DNA of 64,000 bases from Diphasiastrum complanatum (GCA_029204225.1 CM055094.1:62450442-62514441); one strand, 5' to 3'; positions 11,709 to 25,150 are shown, numbered from the stretch's first letter. Notes: a model not told the origin generated them from the letters alone. Numbers and translations are program-made.

Positions 11709-13065
11709 TTACAAATACAAACTAGATGGCAATGTATCAAGATAGAAATCCAGACTAGTTGCTAAAGTTTTTTCACAAAAATATGGTATTGATTATATAG
11801 AAACCTTTTCTCTTGTTGTCAGGCATACATCTATACGTATATTGTTTGCATATGAAGAAATCTATAGTCTGAAGATCTATATTGTAGATGACAAAATAGC
11901 ATTTTTGCATGGGGACCTGAAGGAAGAAGCTTACATGGACTAGCCATCAGGTTGTTCCTGTAAGTCATTTGTTGACTATGCCTACAGAATGCACAAGAGC
12001 ATCTATGAACTGAAACAGTCTGTGAGGCAATGATACAAGAAGAAAGATCACACACTCAAATTCTTAGGCTTCTAGCCCTTAATGGCTGATTACAACATCT
12101 ATGTAAAGGTCATAGATGGTGAAGTAATTATTATTGGTGTCTATGTTGATGAAACACTGATTTAGTCAAGGAGCAATAGTTGATTGCACAGATGGAGGAG
12201 GATATTTCAAGGCACTTTGAAATATCAGACCTAGGTGAAACAAAATGCTACCTAGGCTTGCATATTGACAGAGTCCTTGAGGGTGGAAAATTGTATCTAC
12301 ACCAATCAAGATATATCCAGAAAATCATTGAAGATTTTCGAATGACAAATTGCAAGGGGTAAATACTTCAATGGTACCTAGCACAGTGTTGACAAATGAA
12401 GACTGTCCCAGAGACGATGCAAAACATGCAACAATGCTACATAAGCCTTATAGATGGGTTATTGTTTTTTTGATGTACTTGGCAGACAATACGCGGCTAG
12501 ACATTGCTTACACAATGTTCAGACTAAGCCACTTCAACATTAATCCAAGACCTACACATTGGAAAAAAAAGTTTCCAAGAGGATCATGCAGTACTTGCAG
12601 CAACATACAAAAGACAATGGGCTTTGTTATTGCTGTGATGTAGGATTAAAGTCCTACAGTGATGCAAGCTGGACATCTATCAAATATGACTACAAGAGCA
12701 TCTCAAGAGGTTGTACCATCATCGCAGATGCAAATGTTATTTGGGTCAGCAAGAAGCAAACAATAACTGTCCAATCTTCTTGTGAGGTAGAGTACGTTGT
12801 TGCGGCCAAGATGGCTAATGAGCTGACATGGCTCAAACAGTTCCTAGAAGGATTGAGAGAGAGCAACAATGACCCGCTGATGTTGTACATGGACAACACC
12901 TTTGCTATACATTTGACAAAGGACCTTGTATTTCATTTCAAAATGAAACACATTGCCATCAAGTATCACTTGATCATGGATCTAATTGAAAGTAATGAGC
13001 TGAAGATCGTGTTCATTTCAGCGAAGCAGATGGTAGTCCATAGATCATCTAAATGGTCAAGAGGC
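11709..13065 (+). pseudogene. Copia element C, 3' part: reverse transcriptase and RNase H (decayed)
   Basis: This continues C after the D insertion. RT starts with KYKLDGNVSR, then RLVAKVFSQKYGIDYIETFS, FLHGDLKEEAYMD near 11905 and IIGVYVDETL near 12130, where the YVDD motif reads YVDE. Then come DLGETKCYLGLHIDR near 12220, KPYRWVIVFLMYLADNTRLDIAY near 12450 and RNase H (SYSDASWTSIKYDYKSISRG, WVSKKQTITVQSSCEVEYVVAA, DNTFAIHLTKDLVFHFKMKHI, near 12650-12960). Several stops and frame changes are present. Similarity ends near 13035-13065. The C-family RNase H tail reappears at 58851-59113. Confidence 0.8.
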
Positions 13066-13700
13066 TAGAATAAATAGGCATACTTTTGGATTGAATATTA
13101 TTCCTGCTCACTCTAATTGCCCTCCAATTCACTCAAGGAAATCACTCTCTTACAACAATATGCATAATTGAACTGTTTCTCGCACAATCTATAGTTTTAC
13201 ATGCAATCTTTAATAGGCGAGGAATGTGAGGACTGTGACAAAGTGTTCTAATCAACATTTCAGACAAACCAAGGAACACAAGGTTTTCCGAAGAATGCGA
13301 GGAATGTGAAATACTGCAAAACTTCATTGGTCTTTGTATAGGACCTATCTACATCTTCACGCTCTAGTGAATAACCGATCCATTGATCAACTACAGAACT
13401 GTTAATGATCTTGTAATTGTAAAATTAGAATAACACAAGTTCATCAAACACCTATATAAAGAAGTGAGCGATTAAAGACAAACATCTAATCCAAGAGATG
13501 AGATCACTGTAGAAGAATAGTATTGATAAGTCAGTATCTGACTCCTAAGAGTTAGAAATCATTCAGAGACAAAAAAAAAAAATTGAATTATGGTAATTAC
13601 TTGTTCCTGTAAGTAAGATCACGTGCTCAGCACAACTATCTTGTGATCTGATCATTGTTACTACAACACTATTATACAAACTCATTATTTTTCTATCATG
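13066..13700. other. Flank of elements C and A, no gene seen
   Basis: AT-rich sequence carrying two copies of gcgaggaatgtga about 80 bp apart (13217 and 13298). It is the left target site of element A; no LTR of C is recognisable. Confidence 0.35.
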
Positions 13701-13705
13701 TTGCA

Positions 13706-14360
13706 TGTGAAAAATACAGATCCTAAGTGGATCTAAACTCCAAGATCATTGGCTTGAATGCTTGCACTCCAAACTACATAAGCTAGGAATTGGCAACACA
13801 TTCTATGCTACCTAGAATGCAAAGAACTTGATCAAAAAGCATTTATCACAAATGGAAACTTCCATAAACATCAAGTGCGGCCCAAAATAGCATTATACAG
13901 TCCATAATACATCAGCCTATCACTTTTGGAAAGCACCTAAGATCATACACAATAGCTTGAAGACAATACACACAACAATGCTCTCAATGGAGGAAGAAAC
14001 AATGACAATGATCTATTGATCTCAATGAAGCATACAAAAGGTTTCTCCAACCTGTTCTCCACGACTTCCCTACTATTTATGGATGAGGAAGATGACTCTC
14101 TCTCCTCTCTCTAGAAGGTACTTGACCCTAGATATTCCCTATATAGGAAAAATAGCTAAAAATGGCTTATATGACCAAAATACATCAAAATGGTCTCATT
14201 TTGAAGGGTATGAAGTTTGACACTTCATCATACTGAAAAAATACAGTAAATAAAAACATTGTGGCCTGGTTCACACGTGTGAAACTCCAGAACCAAAACT
14301 ATTTACAATTTTAGCCAATTTAGGCCTCAAACTAGCTAGGAAATGTTGACAATTTTCACA
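13706..14360 (-). repeat. 3' LTR of element A (655 bp)
   Basis: Identical to 19482-20136 by direct reading. The stop codon of the pol frame (TGA) uses the first bases of this LTR on the minus strand. Confidence 0.97.
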
Positions 14361-17300
14361 CTCCCTCTTCAACATTGGATGCTAGTTTCAACATAGTCTT
14401 TGAGCACATTCCAAGATTAGATCTATGCATTAAATATAGGTCCTTTCCCAATGGTTTGGTGAAGATATCAGCCACACACTCCTTTGAAGAGACATGTTGA
14501 AGCTCCACCTCTTTGGCAATGACTTGATCTCTCACAAAATGGTGAGCAATCTCAATGTGCTTGCTCCTTGCATGAAAAACAGGATTGCTTGCCAAGCTTT
14601 GGGCTGAAAGGTTATCACAAAGTATGATTGGAGTCTTCTCTGGTTCCAGCAAGTGAAGATCCAATAACATCCTCTTGATCCAAAGAATCTCCTTGGTGCA
14701 TGTTGTTAATGCCTTGTACTCGGCTTCGGTGGAAGATAGAGAGATAGTTGGTTGCTTCTTTGATAGCCATGAGACCACTCCATCTCCAAGATAGATTGCA
14801 AAGGCACTTGTTGACTTCCTATCCATTTGATCACCTGCAAAATCTGAATCTGAAAATCCACAAAGGTTAGGTGTAGTACCTCCATACAAGATGCCAAAAT
14901 CTCTAGATCCCGAGATGTATCTAAGTACTCTCTTTCCTAGCTTCCAATGAGCCTCACTAGGATCTTGCATAAATTGACTTAGTTTACCAACCACAAAGCT
15001 TAGATCAGGTCTTGTGATGGTTAACCATATAAGAGATCCTATTAGCTTTCTATAGAGAGTAATGTCCTTGAAGGATCTTTCATTACTTCTTGTAGTTAGC
15101 TTTACATTTGATTCCATAGGAGTAGAAACAACTTTACAATCTTCCATATGAAACCTTTTTAGAATAGAGTTAACATACTTTTCTTGACATATGAATGTAG
15201 ATTTAGAAGTTCTAATAATCTCTATTCCTAAGATATAATGAAGTTTACCAAGATCTTGAATTTCAAACTCTCTTTTGAGTGCCATCTTGATTTCATCTAT
15301 ATCTAGATTGTTACCACCACTTAAGATAATGTCATCAACATAGATCAAAAGTAAAGTGATATCATTTTCATTCAATCTAAAGTAGAGAGAATGATCATAC
15401 TCACTCATAACAAAGTTTTGAGAAAGTAAGAAGGAATTGAGCTTAGCATACCAACTCCTTGGTGCTTGCTTTAGCCCATACAAACTCTTTTGGAGATAGC
15501 ACACATGATTAGGCTCATCATGTGAAACATAGCCCTCGGGTTGCTCCATGTAAATATCTTCTTCAAGATCACCATTCAAGAAGGCATTAGTAACATCCAT
15601 TTGCCACATATCCCAATCATAAAGAGTTGCAAGAGAGATTAGGATTCGAATAGTTACCATCTTTGCCACGGGTGCAAAGGTCTCATCATAGTCAATACCA
15701 TATTCTTGAGCATACCCCTTTGCCACCAACCTTGCCTTGTACTTGTTGATTGATCCATCTTGATTTGTCTTGATCTTGAAGATTCACTTACAACCAATTG
15801 CCTTCTTGTCCTTTGGAAGCTTTACCAACCTCCATGTGTTGCTTTTGATGAGTGCTTGATGCTCATGATCCATGGCTTGGATCCATTCCTTCTTTTGAAT
15901 TGCTTCACCTACACAAGTTGGTTCATCAAAAGAGGTAAGAAAAGCAAAGTTAGAGTTGTCCACCACTTGCTTTCCTTTTTCATCATAGGTTAGCCTTGAT
16001 GGCTTAGCCCTTTGCCTTTGAGTCTTCCTTGAAGTTTGCTTTGGAGTGGCATCTCCATCTTCATCCAAGACATCTTGCACATCATGATGATTAGTAGGCA
16101 CATCAACATCAACATCAACAACATTGGAAACATTCTCTTCATGAAAGATGACATCCCTACTTATGACAACTTTCTTTGTAGAAGGAATGTACACTTTGTA
16201 AGCCTTGCTTACTTCACTATAGCCAACAAACACACCCTTCTTTGATGAAGGATCTTCTTTAGTTCTATCATCAAGTGTGATATTGACAAAACATGTACAT
16301 CCAAAGATCCTACAATGCTTGACACTCGGCCTTCTACCATAAAGAACCTCATGAGGAGTTTTACCATCCAAGGAAGCACTTGTCCATCTATTACATAGAT
16401 AGTTAGCACATGCTAAAGCTTCCCCCCAAAAAGACTTAGCAAGATTAGCATGTAGTCTCATTGCCTTGGCACATTCACAAAGGGTTCTATTCTTCCTCTC
16501 GGCCACTCCATTCTGTTGTGGAGTCCTAGGACTAGACATCTCCCTCTTAATCCCATGTGCTATACAAAAGTCTTTGAACCTATTTGAGGTGTATTCCCCT
16601 CCATTATCAGATCTTAAGCATTTGATCTTTGTATTGAATTGGTTTTCCATTTCATTCTTGAACTTGACAAATGCAGCAAACACTTCATCCTTACTTTTAA
16701 GAAGATAGATCCAAGTATACCTACTAAAGTCATCAATGAAAGTTGCATACATCTTTGCCCCACCATTTCTAGTTGTACTAGAAGAATGAATATCAGAATG
16801 CACAAGTTGAAAAGCTTCTTTAGATCTAGAAGTAGATCTAGAATAAGCAAGTCTATGAGATTTGGACAAGGCACAATGTTCACAAACACTATTGTTTGCA
16901 ACAAGACTTTTAGGGAGACCAAGAACAAGCTCTTTCTTTGCCATTACCTCCAAAGATTTGAAGTTGGGATGGCCCAACCTCTTGTGCCAAACTTCTTGGT
17001 TTGTCAATTGCTCCCTAGCCATACATCCTTCATGATTAGAGATCACACATGCATCAAGCTTGAAAAGTTTACCATGCCTCCTACCTTGAGCAATCAAGGA
17101 TCCACATTTACTTATCAAACATGCATCTCCAATGAACTCCACATCAAGTCCTTTGTCAATCATTTGACTTACACTAAGCAAATTCTTAGTGATTGAAGGA
17201 ATGTACAAAACATTTTCAAGATTTGCTTTCCTATTTGTTGAAAGGGAAATAGGAATAGTGCCTATGCCTTTGATGTCACATTGACCATCATTTGCAGTGT

Positions 17301-18309
17301 AGATGATGTTACCTTCTCCCTCATAAGACAATAAGGATGTAAAGTATTCCTTATGTCTTGTCATGTGAGATGAGGCTCCACTATCAATCCACCAAGGATC
17401 ATTATCATCTATGTTGGCTAACAAACTTGAAGTCATAACAAGTGATTCACATGTGTTATGTTCTTCCTCATCTATTGTAAGATTTCCTTGCCTCTCTCCT
17501 TGCTCTCTTTTCTTCTTATAACATTCATTTGCAAAATGACCTTTTATCCCACAATAAAAGCACTTGAACTTTGACTTATTGTTCTTAGTAGAAGAGGAAG
17601 AGGAAGAGTGATCATCATGATCAAAGTTACCACCTTTGGACCATTTCCCTTTGCCTTTACCTTTGCCCTTGAATTTGCCTTTTGTGAAGAAAGCCTCTTC
17701 ACCTCCACCTTGCAAGGATGCACCATCAAGCTTTGATTGCAACCTATGTTCTTCAGCCAATAAGATTTCTTGCAAGTCAACCACACTTGGCAAGACTCTT
17801 TGAATGGCAAAACTTTGCACAAGGTTAGCATGTTCATTTAGCAAACCATTCAACATAACTTGGACTATTTCACCATCTTTTATGTTCTCATCAATGCATG
17901 CTAAATCATCACTTAGGGACTTAACTCTCAAGATAAATGCATGAGCACTTTCACCCTCTCTTTGCCTACTAGAAAATATTTGTCTCCTTAGGGTCAATAC
18001 CCTAGATGTGGACTTTGATTCAAAGAGCTTCTTTAAGGCATTCCATGCCTCACTTGCTCTTTGACACTTTCCAACTTCCTTGAGAAGTTCATTTGTAACA
18101 TTCATTTTAATGATATGAAGAGCCCTTTTGGCCTTCTTATCAAACCTTTGTTGCTCTTGAAGTGTGAGAGGTCTCTCTTCAATTTCTGCAACTATGTCCA
18201 TGAGTTCATTCAACTCAAGTAAGGACTCCATCCTCACTTTCCAAGTAGAGTAGTTTGATGAACTCAACCTTTCACTAGACTCTAGCATGATCCCACCATT
18301 GGAAGCCAT
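14356..18309 (-). pseudogene. Element A gag-pol, 1317 codons with one premature stop (codon 842)
   Basis: A single frame encodes a copia polyprotein. Gag starts MASNGGIMLESSERL. The zinc knuckle CX2CX4HX4C is at residues 250-263. Protease has DSGAS at Asp309. The integrase zinc finger has His442, and the core triad is Asp506, Asp568, Glu604 (DD35E). RT has YVDD at 990-993. RNase H has Asp1154 and STEAEYK. The only lesion seen is TGA at 15784-15786, where sister B has Trp (TGG), at the very start of RT. Translation would therefore yield Gag, protease and integrase without RT. The downstream part stays open in the same frame to 14356. The stop is a G-to-A change on the coding strand, as cytosine deamination on the other strand would give. 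Start at 18307-18309 chosen because sister copies and relatives share the same Met and following residues. Confidence 0.95.
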
Positions 18310-19481
18310 GATTCTAATGTTTCTTCAACTTTTAGGTTCTGTCCTAAAGCACTTAGCACTCACTTTTCTCTCAACAAATGATAGATAAAGAGATCTATGA
18401 AGATTTAGGACCCTAAAACACTTCTATCTTGAACCTAGATGGTTTCCAAGCATAGAAAGGAAGATTGAAACACATGCAACACTTTGCACACACTAAGAAT
18501 GGATTACAAAATCAAACCAACCTGAACACACTCTTGCTTAAGCTCTCAAACTTTCCAGGAAGTGACCAAATCAAGTTATGGTGTGAAGAGTTACTTGCAT
18601 TCTTAGAAAATACCCAAAACTAGGATGCCAAGATTACCTAGTAATGAACAAACTTGATCAACATATGATCAACACACTAAGATATTGATTCAACCTGTAA
18701 AACCACATGTAAACCACACTTCTAAAAGTTTATAAACTCCAGCAAGTGATAAATACAAGATTTAGAGGTGAATGAATGAGCACACTTAGTGAATCACAAG
18801 ACTAGCTTCACTATCTTGTCAAATCTTGGTGTTTAGATGTAGATCTAAGATCACTTCACATGAGAATGTTCCTCAACCTGTTAAGAACCTGAAAACACAC
18901 TTGCATAATGGTTAACACCTTCCAGCAAATGCTCCAATCAAATTACATAAGGAGAGTTACTTACATGCTCAACAAAGTACACCAAAATTTATGCCAAAAT
19001 TGATGACAATCTTTACAATATGCTCTTCACAATGGAGCTTACAATATGTTCACCCAAAAAAGGGGATCTTTCATCCAAATGGGAGCTTTGCTCAGCCTTT
19101 AGGAGAATTACAACTCACTCAAAAGAGCATTTGTCATCCACTTAAGGAGAAGTTTCATCCACTTAAGGAGAGTGTTCATCCAAGAATGGAGATTGTCAAC
19201 AATAGGATTGAAAAGAACATTGTTAGTATTGAATATGCACAAGCCTCACAATCACAAATGATTAGGTGTTATGATCTGATCCAAAATAGTTTCTTTTCAG
19301 CCTCTGATCTTCAATAGACCTGAAATATGCTTTTGATCCACAAGTTCAACTCACAAAACAAAGGTTAGTAAGATTTGATCAACAAAGCAATGCAAAATCA
19401 TGCTAGAACTTGATCAAACATCCAAATATCACCAAAAATGGAATACTTACTGTAAATAGAAGCCAACCAGCTCTGATACCA
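18310..19481 (-). other. Element A untranslated leader with PBS
   Basis: 1172 bp lie between the 5' LTR and Gag. The PBS (TGGTATCAGAGC on minus) is at 19470-19481, next to the LTR. The leader contains a 7-unit 21-bp minisatellite (about 19050-19190) and three degenerate copies of a 170-190-bp unit marked by CTTGCTGGA. It is the same as B's leader except for a 1-bp length difference and a few substitutions. The 108-codon antisense frame at 18991-19317 (+) lies over the minisatellite. Confidence 0.85.
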
Positions 19482-20136
19482 TGTGAAAAATACAGATCCT
19501 AAGTGGATCTAAACTCCAAGATCATTGGCTTGAATGCTTGCACTCCAAACTACATAAGCTAGGAATTGGCAACACATTCTATGCTACCTAGAATGCAAAG
19601 AACTTGATCAAAAAGCATTTATCACAAATGGAAACTTCCATAAACATCAAGTGCGGCCCAAAATAGCATTATACAGTCCATAATACATCAGCCTATCACT
19701 TTTGGAAAGCACCTAAGATCATACACAATAGCTTGAAGACAATACACACAACAATGCTCTCAATGGAGGAAGAAACAATGACAATGATCTATTGATCTCA
19801 ATGAAGCATACAAAAGGTTTCTCCAACCTGTTCTCCACGACTTCCCTACTATTTATGGATGAGGAAGATGACTCTCTCTCCTCTCTCTAGAAGGTACTTG
19901 ACCCTAGATATTCCCTATATAGGAAAAATAGCTAAAAATGGCTTATATGACCAAAATACATCAAAATGGTCTCATTTTGAAGGGTATGAAGTTTGACACT
20001 TCATCATACTGAAAAAATACAGTAAATAAAAACATTGTGGCCTGGTTCACACGTGTGAAACTCCAGAACCAAAACTATTTACAATTTTAGCCAATTTAGG
20101 CCTCAAACTAGCTAGGAAATGTTGACAATTTTCACA
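19482..20136 (-). repeat. 5' LTR of element A (655 bp)
   Basis: Bounded by the TSD on the right and the PBS on the left. A TATA-like CCTATATAGGG (minus, about 19913-19923) could be the element's promoter, with the transcribed CT-rich stretch following. Confidence 0.95.
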
Positions 20137-20141
20137 TTGCA

Positions 20142-20368
20142 TTCATGCCGAATGTTTAATTATCTCTCAATCCTCTTTCTCTATTTTCAAGCATATCAGT
20201 AATGAAGAATCGCATGGCTGTCATAGATGCCTAATGTATTCGCAATTCTTTATGGTTGTCTATGACACCTACACTGATATTCATTATCAGCACAAATTAT
20301 TACAGCTCTATTTTTCAATTCTCTAGCAAATTTAGATCATATTACAATTAATCATCATTGCTTTTATT
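20142..20368. other. Short host segment between elements A and G
   Basis: AT-rich, no frame. It is the right target flank of A and the left flank of G. Confidence 0.4.
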
Positions 20369-22080
20369 TGTTGGAAAGGCCTCCTATTCCACTACGACCT
20401 GATCATCCTCATTCCAAACCCACCAATAGTGTGATATTAGGGCTGATTAATAGGTTTTCCAACACATACAAGTGTGGGAAAAATTCATCTCTCTCATTCA
20501 TTCTTATGGAAGATATCTCTTTTGGTTTCTACATCAACTCCCCCTACATTGGTAATAAAGCTAGATGTGCTCTCCAAATTTGCCAAAGATCAAGAGGCAT
20601 GATTAGGTCATTTGGATCTGATATTCTCACATGGTATCATAGCTTTGTTGCAGGCTATATTTGAAGGAGAAGCCATTTCTAGTGAGTGATTTTGGAGGTG
20701 CCATCAATTCTAGAGTGTGCTAGAGTGGTTCCTTGTCAAAATCAAGCATTTCCAAGTATAGAAAAGGGATCTTATGATCCAAAGCTCAATTTAGGTCAAA
20801 AAACTTTTAGTAGGCCAATGTACTTCCCTACATGCTGAATTGTGGTGAGTGTTATTTTATAAGAAAGAGGATACATCATTCTTCAAGATTCTATATCAAG
20901 TTTCTAGCTTTTGCATGTAGAATTTGTGTGATTCAATATGTGCATTTTTGTGAAAACCCTAAAGTTGATAGGATCTCTTGATTTTGAGGTTTATGAACTT
21001 CTCAAAAGTGTGTTTTAATCTTAGGAGAGTGCAAAAGTTCATGATATTGTAGATTGATCATGTGTTGATCAAGTGTAATCAATTCTATGTGTTGGATTGG
21101 CTAGTTGTGTGCAACAAAGAGATTTAAGAGGTTTCATATCTTTGTGATTTCTTCTTGGATTCATTTGTTGACTTTCAAGAGAGTGCTAAATTCATTGAAG
21201 TGGGTTGAAAGAGAAGATAAAATCATTGAAACATGGCTACAAATGGAGGTTTCATGTTATAAAGCAATGATAGGCTTACCTCAAGCAACTATTCGACTTG
21301 GAAGGTGAGAATGGAAACTCTCCTTGAGATGAATGAGTTGGTGGATATTGTTGTGGGTGTGGAGGAGAGAGCTTTGGAACCTCAAGAACCATTGAGGTAT
21401 GATAGGTGGGCAAAGAAAGCTCTTCATGTTATAAAGATGAATGTGACTAATGAACTTCTCAAGGAAGTTGGTAAGTGTACTTCATCTAGCGAGGCTTGGA
21501 AAAATTTAAAGAAACTTTATGAGTCCAAATCTACATCAAGGGTTCTAACCCTTAGGAGGAAAAATTTTCAAAGTTTACAAAAGAAAGATGAAAGTGTTCA
21601 TGCTTTTGTTTTGAGGGTTAAGGCATTCATTGATGAGTTGGCATGTATTGATAAAAGCATTAAGGAGATGGCACTTGCTCAAGTAGTTTTTAATGGGTTG
21701 ATGGATGTTCATGCTAATCTTGTTCAAAGCTTTGCTATTTAAAAGACATTTCCAAGTATAGAGGGCTTGCAAGAGGTCTTGGTGGCTAAAGAGTTTAGAC
21801 TCCAAGCAAGAGGAGGACTATCTTCTACATCTCAAGTTGGAGAAGAGGAAGCTATGTTCTCGAGAGGCAAGTTCAAGGGCAAAGGCAAAAGCAAATGGTC
21901 TAAAGGGCAAGATTAAGACGAGCCTTTTACTTTTGTTGGAAAGAAGAAAGATAGATCAAAGCTAAAATTTTCTATTGTGGAGTAAAAGGACATTTTGATA
22001 GTGAATGCTTCAAGAAGAAAAGAGATCAAGGTGAGAAGCAAAACAATCTAACTCTAGATGAGGATGGTGTTGATGAATGG
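20369..22080 (+). mobile_element. Copia element G, 5' part only (LTR, leader, gag)
   Basis: A probable LTR at 20369-20631 begins TGTTGG and ends CTCACA. The PBS-like TGGTATCATAGC (20632-20643, one mismatch) follows. The leader is similar to that of D/E (ATCTTTGTGATTTCTTCTTGG, then GTGGGTTGAAAGAGAAG). Gag begins at 21232. Similarity to the family stops at about 22080, and no protease, integrase or RT follows, so the 3' part was lost by truncation. Confidence 0.75.
21232..22080 (+). pseudogene. Element G Gag, decayed
   Basis: Starts MATNGGFML, then a stop, then SNDRLTSSNYSTWKVRMETLLEMNE, matching the A/B and D/E Gag start. The body (21305-21742) includes ALHVIKMNVTNELLKEVGKC and SKSTSRVLTLRR. 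A stop follows LVQSFAI at 21740. The basic linker GKFKGKGKSKWSKG leads to a ruined zinc knuckle near 21965-22015 (a stop sits before KDILIVN). It cannot make a working Gag. Confidence 0.85.
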
Positions 22081-22969
22081 AATTCGCATGGAAATGGATG
22101 AGGAGCTACATGGGAGTTGTGATGAGCCACTGCAAATCGGAGATCCGAGATGTAGTGAAAGTCGAGAGAGACAGACCTTCCCACATGGAGAAAGAGGACT
22201 GGAAGCATGCACAGAAAGAGTATCGAGATGATCCAGAACACTTCAGACAACATTGAGAGGCAGCCAGAGTCCCCGACTGGAGACCACGGGGCTTCTCACT
22301 TGGGTAGTGGCGGCGAGGAATATTTTCAAGCCCACTTTGTTAGTCTACCCTATACCCATTTGTGTAATTTGACTATTAATTGTTTTTTTTTTGCTCTTGG
22401 ATTTTTTTCGTAAGACACGTTGGAATAAAATGCTCTCTTTATATGATCAAAATTTGGAATGTTTGTGTAGCGATCCGCCATGGGACATTCTCTACACATG
22501 ATGAGTACATGTATGCGTCTTCCCACGGTATGCAGGCAGTACTTGAGTTATTGGAGAGGCAGGGTATGCGTATAAACTGGGATGCTGCTCTTCAGATATA
22601 ACATCAAATCTATTTTATGTCCTTTAAACTTGCTATTCTCTCCCACTCCTATACGATTGTTTGGAAGACTAATTTATGTGTCACTGCACGTGCAGAAAGA
22701 ACAAGCTCCACATGGCAGAGATGATGAGGAGGATTAGGATAGGTCTAGCTAGTGTTTTGGCTCTATAGCTAGCCTTTCCATGTTTACAAATACTTTTGTA
22801 CATGTTTTTACATCTTTCATTTTTATTCGTACATTTGCTAGCCATATTTTGATGCAGCTAGTTTTCTATGTAATCTTGAATCTTGACTAGTCATATACTT
22901 GAAATGTATTTAGCCCTAAAACCATGTAGAAATGTTTAATTTATTTATTATAAAGTGTAATTATTGTGG
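22081..22969 (+). other. Unknown sequence with possible gene remnant
   Basis: One frame reads PSHMEKEDWKHAQKEYRDD at about 22170-22230, and another reads SSHGMQAVLELLERQGMRINWDAALQ at about 22518-22596. A separate downstream stretch near 22694 follows a TGCAG acceptor-like site and reads KEQAPHGRDDEED then stop. This could be the tail of a decayed plant transposase or host gene with an intron. No donor GT is present where needed (cagatataac). No family is assigned. Confidence 0.25.
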
Positions 22970-25150
22970 TTATATGTGATTATTGTGGCGTACTGTAATA
23001 TATTCAACTATGGTTGAATGCAAAGAATCACTTTTTTTGTTAAGATCGGCTAATTGAAATGATCCATTGTTAAAAACTTCTATGACTTTGTAAAGTCCCA
23101 TCCATCTGGTATGTAATTTCCCAGGAAACAACATGTGCCTGTTATCATACAGAAGCACGTAGTCCCCTCGTTTTATTTTTATTTTTTTAATAGATTGGTC
23201 GAAAAAAAAAAAAAATTTATTCTGAACTCATTCAGTCTCGATTAATGAAAGACGACGATCCTCCTCCAATTGCGTCAAAGCTATCATCCGCTCTCGGGGA
23301 CTATCGTGTTCATCCATTCGCTCTTCATTACTAATGCGAAATGTCGGAACTTCAAATTCTATTAGTACTATGGGATGCATTCCATACACAAGAAAGTATG
23401 GAATCTGCCTAGTTGTGGTCTTTTCATCAGTTCTGTATGCCCATAAGACAGATGGTAACTTCTGATCCCAATTAGAAAAATGTGTTTCCATTACTTTATT
23501 CAAAATTTTTACACAAAATTCCATTTGCTTGCTCTGGAAGCCCATTCGCTTTTGGATTATATGGAGTGGTTTGGCGATGTGTAATTAAGAAGTATGACAA
23601 CATGGCCTCGATAGTCTGATTAAGGAAATGGGTTTCCCTATCGCTAACGAGTTCTAAGGGACATCCATAACGTGTGATAATGTTTTGGAATAAAAACTTT
23701 GCTACTTTTAGCATCGTTTCTAACTGTGGCTTCGGCCTCTACCATCTTGGTAGCATAGGTCGTAGCAACAAGAATGTAATGTCAACGAGTTTTACTCATG
23801 ATTGGTTTTGCTAGGCCCTACAAAATCTATCCCCCACTTCTCAAAAGGTGCCAAGGGAATAATTGGAGTAAGCGGCCAATGCGTCGCGAAGCTAGGTTTC
23901 CCCATCCTCTGACATGCATCACATTTTTGAATGAATAATTTAACATTTCTATAGACGGTAGGCCACCAATATTTAGTATTAAGGATCTTTCTTACAGTAT
24001 TTTGAAGAGCATAGTGACCCTCGAATCTTCCTCATGTAATGCACTTATTACAGTGGTCGTCTCGGTTGGTTCTAAATATCGGCGGCTATACAATATTTTA
24101 TTTATAATTGTATAAGGCCCTACTTTTGAAAGGAAAACAATTTTTTGCTGTTTATCAAAATGTTCAGGATAAATCTGGTCCTGTAAAAAGTTAATAATAT
24201 CCATATAAATTGATGTTTCCGATTGTATACACATTATATGTTCATCCGGAAATTCATTTGAAATGGGATCAAACTGATTTTTCGTTTGGAGGCGGGATAT
24301 ATAATCAGCATTTTGATGATCCTTGTCTCTTCTTAATTCTACTTCATAATTAAACTCATCTAATAACAATACCCATCTAACTATCGTATCCAAAAGATCA
24401 AGTTTATTCACTAAATGTTTCAATGCATAGTGATCTACATGAAAAACAAAAGATAATGTCTAAATTTCTTTACTGAATAAATCATTCCTAGTGCTTCATG
24501 CTCTGTAGTAGAATAGTTCTTTTCTAATGCAGCAAGTTGTCTACCCGCATAATAAATTGGGTAATCTATATTTTGGTCATCTTTCTGACTAAGCACTACA
24601 CCTATTGCGAATGATAATGTGTCTACATATACATGGAACTTTTTAGCCCAATTTGGAGGTCTAACTCCAGTTGCTTCTGCTAATGATTGTTTTAACTTAT
24701 CAAAAGCTTAATGTGAAACATTCATATAGATCAATTTTATCAAAACAAGCTCTTATCTCAGGCTTCAAGCCTAAAATAAAGTGCATTGTATTAAATTCCT
24801 CCATTCAATAACGATATCTATCTATTATCTAATTAAATTCACTAAAATAGCTCTCCATAGTGGACGTCTGTTGAATAGAATGCCATACTTGGCCGTCTGT
24901 ACATTCAAATTCTTCGATGCACTTTCGTACAAAGGTTGGCCATTTACCAGTGGCTACATGAGGTTCTTCACACTACATCCAATATTATCTTGCAGATCCA
25001 GCAAGGTATGTCCCTACAAATGGAGTCTTGTCATGGTCACTGCTTGGGTGTGATTGAAAATACCTGTGAAAGTTGTCCAACCATACTCTGACATCCATAT
25101 GAGTATTTATACCATTGAACTTGTGAAAGACTATGCTCACAGATTCTAAC
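22970..25150 (-). pseudogene. Ty3/gypsy fragment: gag joined to RNase H-integrase (internal deletion)
   Basis: On the minus strand, 25150-24740 reads as a gypsy Gag piece (FNGINTHMDVRVWLDNFHRYF; CIEEFECTD; FILGLKPEIRACFD). It is joined near 24720 to RNase H (FAIGVVLSQKDD; YSTTEHEALGMIYSVKKFRHYL). Then come the end of RNase H and linker (24423-23992, VELRRDKDHQNADYISRL), an integrase core (23714-23496, YGCPLELVSDRETHF; HRQTTPYNPKANGLPEQANG) and the integrase tail (23545-22970). RNase H before integrase identifies gypsy. Zinc knuckle, protease and most of RT are missing. Stops and frameshifts abound, and no LTR is identified. Confidence 0.8.

Larger units (their letters stand above)
13701..20141 (-). 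mobile_element. Copia element A, nearly intact, with target duplication
   Basis: TSD ttgca lies at 13701-13705 and 20137-20141. The element spans 13706-20136 (6431 bp) on the minus strand with two 655-bp LTRs that I read as identical, starting TGTGA and ending TTCACA in the + direction. The PBS adjoins the right-hand (5') LTR, and the polypurine tract (GAAGAGGGAG, minus) adjoins the left-hand LTR. There is one long frame for Gag-protease-integrase-RT-RNase H with a single stop. Identical LTRs mean a very recent insertion. Its sister B (51136-57567) lies in opposite orientation. Confidence 0.97.

Noticed and set aside
13066-13705. 3' LTR of element C
   Set aside because: No matching 5' copy and no polypurine tract next to a TG start; left as unassigned.
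15760-16708. Plus-strand frames across element A pol
   Set aside because: Antisense shadows of the integrase and RT coding frame.
16639-17196. 185-codon frame opposite to element A gag-pol (and 54077-54634 in B)
   Set aside because: Shadow of the integrase coding sequence; present in both copies only because the copies are nearly identical.
17544-17837. 97-codon alternative frame within gag of A (and 53436-53729 in B)
   Set aside because: Overlaps Gag in another frame with no start context or motif of its own.
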